From contig JAVEDQ010000544.1 of NCBI GenBank assembly GCA_030840885.1, positions 1 through 9,971 on the forward strand: a stretch of DNA of 9,971 nt, written 5' to 3'. The translations under genes and the position numbers were made by a program. The DNA is from Frankiaceae bacterium (lineage in GTDB: Bacteria > Actinomycetota > Actinomycetes > Frankiales > Frankiaceae). The notes beneath the pieces are model-generated. The model had not been told where the DNA came from. It did not search any database and saw only the letters and a list, made by a program, of their open reading frames with translations. This document shows positions 7,389 to 9,971 of this stretch, one piece after another (position 1 is the stretch's first letter; every line of letters starts with the position of its first letter).

Positions 7389-8164
7389 GAGGTCACCTCC
7401 GTGAGGCGCTTCCGGACTCGCCGGTAAGCGCGGTATCCCTTGGTCTGCAGCTTCTCCCGGCGCGGGGCCAGCGGTCTGTCGTTCCCGAGAAAGCGCTCGA
7501 GTTGGTCGGCGCTCCAGTCGCGGGTCGCCATCAGGCGTGCAACGCCGTAGACGTCGTCCCGCTCATGCGAGTAGGCGTTCTTCACTCCGGCAGCCGAGGC
7601 GTAACCGGCGTCCTGCACCGCGCGGCGCACCCGTGCGCCGTGGTTGCCGTGCGGATAGGCAAAGGTTTCGCACGGCCGACCGAGGACGTCCGCCAGCCGG
7701 GTGCGGCTCAGCCTGACCTCATCGCCCAACTCGGACGCGGGCAGTTCGTCGAGCCGACGGTGGCTCACGGCGTGGCTGCCGACCGTGACGCCGTCGATGG
7801 CGGCGAGGTCGCGCAGGCCGGCCTCGTCGACGAAGCCGGAGCGTCCGACGTAGTCCGTGGTCACGTACACGGTCGAGGGAATCCCGTGCTCGCCCAGGAG
7901 CGCACACGCAGACAGGTTGTTGTCGTAGCCGTCGTCGAACGTGACCACGACGACGCGTTCCGGGCTCGAGATCCCGTCCGCTGGGTCGGCGGCCGCCGCC
8001 CGCATCCGTCCGACCCAGTCGGCGAACGTGATCGGGGTGCGCCCGCTGTCGCGGATGACGCGCACGTGGTCCGCGAACCGCTGCCGGGTGAGGTTGTACT
8101 CGGCGATCTCCGGGAGGGGATCGTCGCTGACCGAGTGGTAGAGCAGGACGGGGACGACCGTCAT
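7385..8164 (-). CDS. NodB-type polysaccharide deacetylase (carbohydrate esterase family 4)
   Basis: The protein is 259 residues. The ATG at 8164 overlaps the preceding gene's stop (ATGA) and has TGAGG five bases upstream (8170-8174). The NodB homology domain begins at once: VLLYHSV (6-12), then TFDDGYDNN (75-83) with the general base and metal-binding Asp pair, SHAVSH (130-135) giving the HxxxH metal ligands, and the YPHG motif (170-173). Enzymes of this family use a divalent metal to remove acetyl groups from N-acetyl sugars. There is no signal peptide or membrane anchor, so it appears to act in the cytoplasm, perhaps on a lipid-linked precursor before flipping. Most family members that modify wall polymers are exported. 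The C-terminal 30 residues are strongly basic. It sits between two GT2 genes, which supports a role in making this polymer. Confidence 0.93.
   Translation of the reverse strand: MTVVPVLLYHSVSDDPLPEIAEYNLTRQRFADHVRVIRDSGRTPITFADWVGRMRAAAADPADGISSPERVVVVTFDDGYDNNLSACALLGEHGIPSTVYVTTDYVGRSGFVDEAGLRDLAAIDGVTVGSHAVSHRRLDELPASELGDEVRLSRTRLADVLGRPCETFAYPHGNHGARVRRAVQDAGYASAAGVKNAYSHERDDVYGVARLMATRDWSADQLERFLGNDRPLAPRREKLQTKGYRAYRRVRKRLTEVTS
7395..7400 (-). promoter_or_regulatory. Strong Shine-Dalgarno GGAGGT for the GTG-started GT2 gene at 7388
   Basis: GGAGGT lies 6 bases before the GTG at 7388, inside the end of the deacetylase gene. It is the strongest ribosome-binding site in the operon and decides the start. 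It may boost synthesis of this GT2 enzyme relative to its neighbours. Confidence 0.75.
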
Positions 8165-9141
8165 GACTGCCTCAACCGGGCCCTGGCGTACCCGGTGGCG
8201 GCGGCGGCGAGGCCGGCGGTCGTGGCCAGCGCCCTCCGTCGGCTCGCGCCGGGCTCCGGTCGGCGGAGGTCTCGGCGTATCCCTGCGGGCAGGGTCCGGC
8301 GCACGTACGTCTGCTCGCTGGCCAGCGCGGACTCGCGACCGACCAGCCGGGCGACGGCGGCTTTGGAGATGCCCTCGCTGTAGCAGCGCCGGAGGAAGTA
8401 GCGCCAGGCCACGCGGTCCTCGGATACCCGATGGTGGACGACCGAGTTCGGCACGTACATCACTGTGGACCCCGGCAACTGCGCGGTGGCCCGGATCGCG
8501 AACTCCGTCTCCTCACAGCCCAGCGGGAGCGTGCCGACTCGGCCGACGCCTTCGGTGAAGCCGCCGGCGACCTCGAACGCGCGGCGCCGGAAGGCCATCG
8601 TCGCGCCGATGGGGTTGCGGATCTGCGTCTGCTTCGTCGGCAGGCCCTGGTAGCTACAGCCGACGACCCAGTCGAACTCGGGCGGGAACCAGACGGGACG
8701 GTGCTCCGGCCAGCGCGGTAGGGCCGCCCCGCCGACGCCGACCACGGCCGGGTCGGCGAACGGAGCAACGAGCTCCTCCAGCCACGTGTCAGCCGGAATG
8801 GCGTCGTCATCGAGGAAAGCGACGATCTCACCGGAGGCGATGGCGACTCCGGTGTTCCGGGCGCCGGACAGTCCGCGGGCGTGCGCGTTCGGTATGACCC
8901 GGGCGCCCGGAAAGGCCGGCTGGGCCCGCTCCAATAGTTCGGGATTGTGGTCGATGATTATGACGAGTTCGTGCGCTGGCTGAGTCTGGCGGAATACGCC
9001 GGCTACCGCATCGTCGAGGTCACCCCAACGCTTCAGCGTGTACGCGCAGATGAGGACGGTGACGGTCAGGGGCTGCCGTGCTATCGAGGCGGCCTCGTCC
9101 GTCCGCTCCAGCGGGTACTGCTGGTGTTCGGAGCCGATCAC
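8161..9141 (-). CDS. Family 2 glycosyltransferase (326 aa), first gene of the operon
   Basis: The frame is open back to an ATG at 9255, but I chose the GTG at 9141. GGAAGG (9148-9153 on the given strand) lies 6 bases before it, and the 38 codons upstream give Pro/Arg/Gly-rich sequence with no family similarity. GT2 motifs are TVLICAYTLKRW (28-39), GLSGARNTG (90-98), FLDDDA (109-114), NPIGATMAFRR (176-186), CEETEF (209-214) and HHRVS (236-240). The protein has a short N-terminal lead and no signal peptide. The layout resembles AglG-like and similar non-processive GT2 enzymes, but the donor sugar is unknown. It is not a close paralogue of the other two GT2 proteins in the operon and lacks their N-terminal domain. 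It ends in an ATGA overlap with the deacetylase. Its leader contains a strong inverted repeat covering the ribosome-binding site. Confidence 0.9.
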   Translation of the reverse strand: MIGSEHQQYPLERTDEAASIARQPLTVTVLICAYTLKRWGDLDDAVAGVFRQTQPAHELVIIIDHNPELLERAQPAFPGARVIPNAHARGLSGARNTGVAIASGEIVAFLDDDAIPADTWLEELVAPFADPAVVGVGGAALPRWPEHRPVWFPPEFDWVVGCSYQGLPTKQTQIRNPIGATMAFRRRAFEVAGGFTEGVGRVGTLPLGCEETEFAIRATAQLPGSTVMYVPNSVVHHRVSEDRVAWRYFLRRCYSEGISKAAVARLVGRESALASEQTYVRRTLPAGIRRDLRRPEPGASRRRALATTAGLAAAATGYARARLRQS

Positions 9142-9147
9142 TAAGAG

Positions 9148-9192
9148 CCTTCCGGGTTGACGCGGTGTTACGGGTGATGCCCGACCCGGAAG
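9148..9192 (-). promoter_or_regulatory. Inverted repeat covering the ribosome-binding site of the first operon gene
   Basis: On the minus strand CTTCCGGGT (9192-9184) is perfectly complementary to ACCCGGAAG (9157-9149), a 9-base stem that a G-U pair can extend by one. The right arm contains most of the GGAAGG Shine-Dalgarno (9153-9148) for the GTG at 9141. Inside the 26-base loop, CGGG (9183-9180) and CCCG (9174-9171) form a second short hairpin. An alternative pairing of CGGGT (9188-9184) with ACCCG (9175-9171) is mutually exclusive with the long stem and would free the ribosome-binding site. The complementarity is directly visible; translational control is an inference. Confidence 0.6.
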
Positions 9193-9220
9193 ACCGTTGC
9201 CCCACGGTGGTCTACCCGAC

Positions 9221-9251
9221 GCTATGTGGCGCAGCGGGCCTTGCCCATAGC
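9221..9251. repeat. Inverted repeat GCTATG/CATAGC, possible operator
   Basis: GCTATGTGG at 9221-9229 faces GCCCATAGC at 9243-9251. Six outer bases match perfectly, and a further GG/CC match follows past one mismatch or bulge. It lies 80-110 bases upstream of the operon's start codon, where a regulator could bind. A similar TTGCC..CATAG string recurs at 9468-9478. No known regulator consensus is recognised. Confidence 0.4.
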
Positions 9252-9281
9252 TCAATCAGGCTAAAGCGGACAACGCTCGCT

Positions 9282-9296
9282 GTCACGCACAGTGAC
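9282..9296. repeat. 15-base dyad GTCAC-N5-GTGAC, possible operator
   Basis: Perfect five-base arms surround GCACA. The size and spacing suit a helix-turn-helix dimer. It lies about 140 bases upstream of the operon start and 410 bases upstream of the divergent gene. TCACGCAC, part of this dyad, recurs at 9327-9334. The role is inferred from shape and position only. Confidence 0.4.
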
Positions 9297-9447
9297 GAAA
9301 GCGCCCTGGAATCGTAGTTGAGCGTTCACGCACGCCCTGCTGATGACGTGGCTCCCGGCCGCCCGAGGTGGCCCAACGGCACGTGCCCGCCGGGCCGGCC
9401 TGCACTCAGCCACCAGAGGGCGTTTTCGCAGGTCAGTGGCGAGATTG

Positions 9448-9459
9448 GGACCGTGGTCC
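9448..9459. repeat. 12-base dyad GGACC-N2-GGTCC
   Basis: Two perfect five-base arms flank GT in the middle of the divergent intergenic region. In GC-rich DNA such short dyads occur by chance, so this is listed only as a candidate regulator site. No terminator-like T-run follows it. Confidence 0.25.
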
Positions 9460-9706
9460 GGGGTCGGTTGCCCCATAGTGCAGGGGAAGGCCGATTTCCG
9501 GCCCCAGAGTCCTAGTACCAACGTCGTATGGCTGTTTGTTCCGCCCTTACCTAACGTAGTCGTTGCTCGAAGGGCCGCACCAAAAGCGGGTTTTCGGAGG
9601 GCAGCGTTGATGTATCGGCTGAATGGTCGCCTGAGCCGGTACGGAGCTAGTGGCGAAACCGGGCCCGTGACCAGTATCTGACCCAGCTCTGTTCAGGGGA
9701 CCCATC

Positions 9707-9971
9707 ATGTCTGCACGCACTTCTTCGCCCGCCCAGCCCCGCGTTTCCGTCGTCGTCCCGACGTTCAACGAGGCCCGGAACCTTCCGATCGTTTTCAGCC
9801 TGATGCCGGACGTCCACGAAGTCATCGTGGTGGACGGCCGCTCAACCGACGACACCATCGCGGTGGCTCAGGCGCTCCGCCCCGACGTGAAGATCGTGCT
9901 GCAGAACCGGCGCGGAAAGGGCAATGCCCTCGCCTGTGGGTTCGCCGCGGTCACCGGGGACATCGTCGTGA
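9707..9971 (+). CDS. Family 2 glycosyltransferase, DPM/polyprenyl-phosphate type, 3' end beyond the window
   Basis: Eighty-eight codons are visible, open to the right edge. The ATG at 9707 is preceded by AGGGGA (9695-9700) at a 6-base spacing. After a short polar lead, the GT-A domain begins with VSVVVPTFNEARNL (13-26). It continues with VIVVDGRSTDDT (39-50), the first nucleotide-binding acidic motif, and RRGKGNAL (68-75). GKG followed by a small residue and a later TGDIVV strand is typical of dolichyl/polyprenyl-phosphate mannose- or glucose-synthase-like enzymes. The metal-binding DxD should lie just past the edge. This gene is divergent from the seven-gene operon and shares the upstream region with it, so the two may be co-regulated. 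If it has C-terminal membrane helices they are outside the window. Confidence 0.9.
   Translation, partial: MSARTSSPAQPRVSVVVPTFNEARNLPIVFSLMPDVHEVIVVDGRSTDDTIAVAQALRPDVKIVLQNRRGKGNALACGFAAVTGDIVV

Larger units (their letters stand above)
1065..9141 (-). other. Seven-gene polysaccharide biosynthesis operon
   Basis: All seven leftward genes are joined by overlaps (4, 4, 13 and 8 bases) or tiny gaps (1 and 5 bases), and none has room for an internal promoter outside coding sequence. They should be one transcript, with strong translational coupling, read from the intergenic region right of 9141. The content is three GT2 enzymes, one deacetylase, one flippase, one small membrane protein and one large membrane protein. 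That is enough for modification, export and perhaps polymerisation of a lipid-linked glycan, though not for its initiation. No intrinsic terminator is visible after the last stop at 1065. The operon assignment rests on spacing only. Confidence 0.85.
9142..9706. other. Divergent intergenic region, about 565 bases, with several dyads and no supported gene
   Basis: This is the only long non-coding stretch. It separates the leftward operon from the rightward GT2 gene and must hold promoters for both, yet I could not find a convincing -35/-10 pair in either direction. The best leftward candidate is TTGTCC (9268-9273, minus strand) followed after 18 bases by TATGGG (9244-9249), and it is weak. Short ORFs here give Pro/Arg-rich proteins with no family features. 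It appears less GC-rich than the coding regions, especially 9240-9310 and 9500-9620. It contains the inverted repeats listed separately, a hairpin at 9489-9503 (GGCCG/CGGCC) and a possible stem 9625-9631/9652-9660 in the leader of the right-hand gene. I recognise no riboswitch class or tRNA. Confidence 0.75.

Noticed and set aside
9142..9255. A longer start (ATG at 9255) for the first operon glycosyltransferase
   Set aside because: The 38 extra residues are Pro/Arg/Gly-rich and unlike GT2 proteins. The GTG at 9141 has a well-placed GGAAGG, and the extra stretch contains RNA-type inverted repeats.
9261..9521. An 86-codon minus-strand ORF in the intergenic region
   Set aside because: It has no Shine-Dalgarno of note, a biased Arg/Pro/Ala composition, no hydrophobic core and no recognisable domain. 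It crosses several dyads that look regulatory.
9575..9597. Terminator-like CCGC/GCGG hairpin followed by TTTT
   Set aside because: The stem is only 4 bases with a 7-base loop, and the T-run is four bases followed by C and G. No gene ends just upstream on the plus strand.
9142..9706. A known riboswitch (c-di-AMP ydaO, c-di-GMP, cobalamin, SAM-IV or ZTP type) in the divergent region
   Set aside because: I looked for the conserved core strings of these classes on both strands and did not find them. Only generic stems are present.
1..9971. CRISPR array, insertion sequence, tRNA or rRNA
   Set aside because: There are no regularly spaced repeats, transposase motifs, terminal inverted repeats or tRNA-like T-loop sequences anywhere in the window.

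Overview
This window comes from a high-GC Gram-positive bacterium, most likely an actinobacterium. The evidence is strongly G/C-biased third codon positions, several GTG starts, and the style of the family 2 glycosyltransferases and flippases. The genus cannot be read from the sequence; a soil or rock actinobacterium would fit but is a guess. The region is part of a cell-surface or exopolysaccharide biosynthesis cluster, with nine protein genes, two of them cut by the window edges.

Layout. A 5'-truncated MOP-type oligosaccharide flippase runs rightward from the left edge to 1172. A tightly packed seven-gene leftward operon runs from 9141 down to 1065. In transcription order it encodes a GT2 glycosyltransferase (9141-8161), a NodB-type polysaccharide deacetylase (8164-7385), a second GT2 enzyme with an N-terminal extension (7388-6081), a second flippase (6093-4792), a small four-helix membrane protein (4799-4422), a third GT2 enzyme paralogous to the second (4420-3080), and a 669-residue multi-pass membrane protein that could be a GT-C transferase or a polymerase (3074-1065). 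Every junction is an overlap of 4 to 13 bases or a gap of at most 5 bases. The last operon gene and the left-hand flippase converge, and their coding ends overlap by 108 bases, with no terminator visible between them. To the right, a non-coding stretch of about 565 bases (9142-9706) separates the operon from a divergent DPM-like GT2 gene that starts at 9707 and leaves the window.

How the genes may work together (inference). Cytoplasmic GT2 enzymes would build an oligosaccharide on a lipid carrier, and the deacetylase would remove acetyl groups from an N-acetylated sugar. A flippase would move the lipid-linked unit across the membrane, and the large membrane protein would transfer or polymerise sugars outside. 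The presence of two unlike flippases suggests that two products are made or that two clusters adjoin. I see no initiating glycosyltransferase, no chain-length regulator (Wzz/Wzc) and no textbook Wzy in this window.

The most notable non-gene signals are a GC-rich inverted repeat that buries the ribosome-binding site of the first operon gene, several dyads in the divergent intergenic region, and the long antisense overlap at the far end of the operon.
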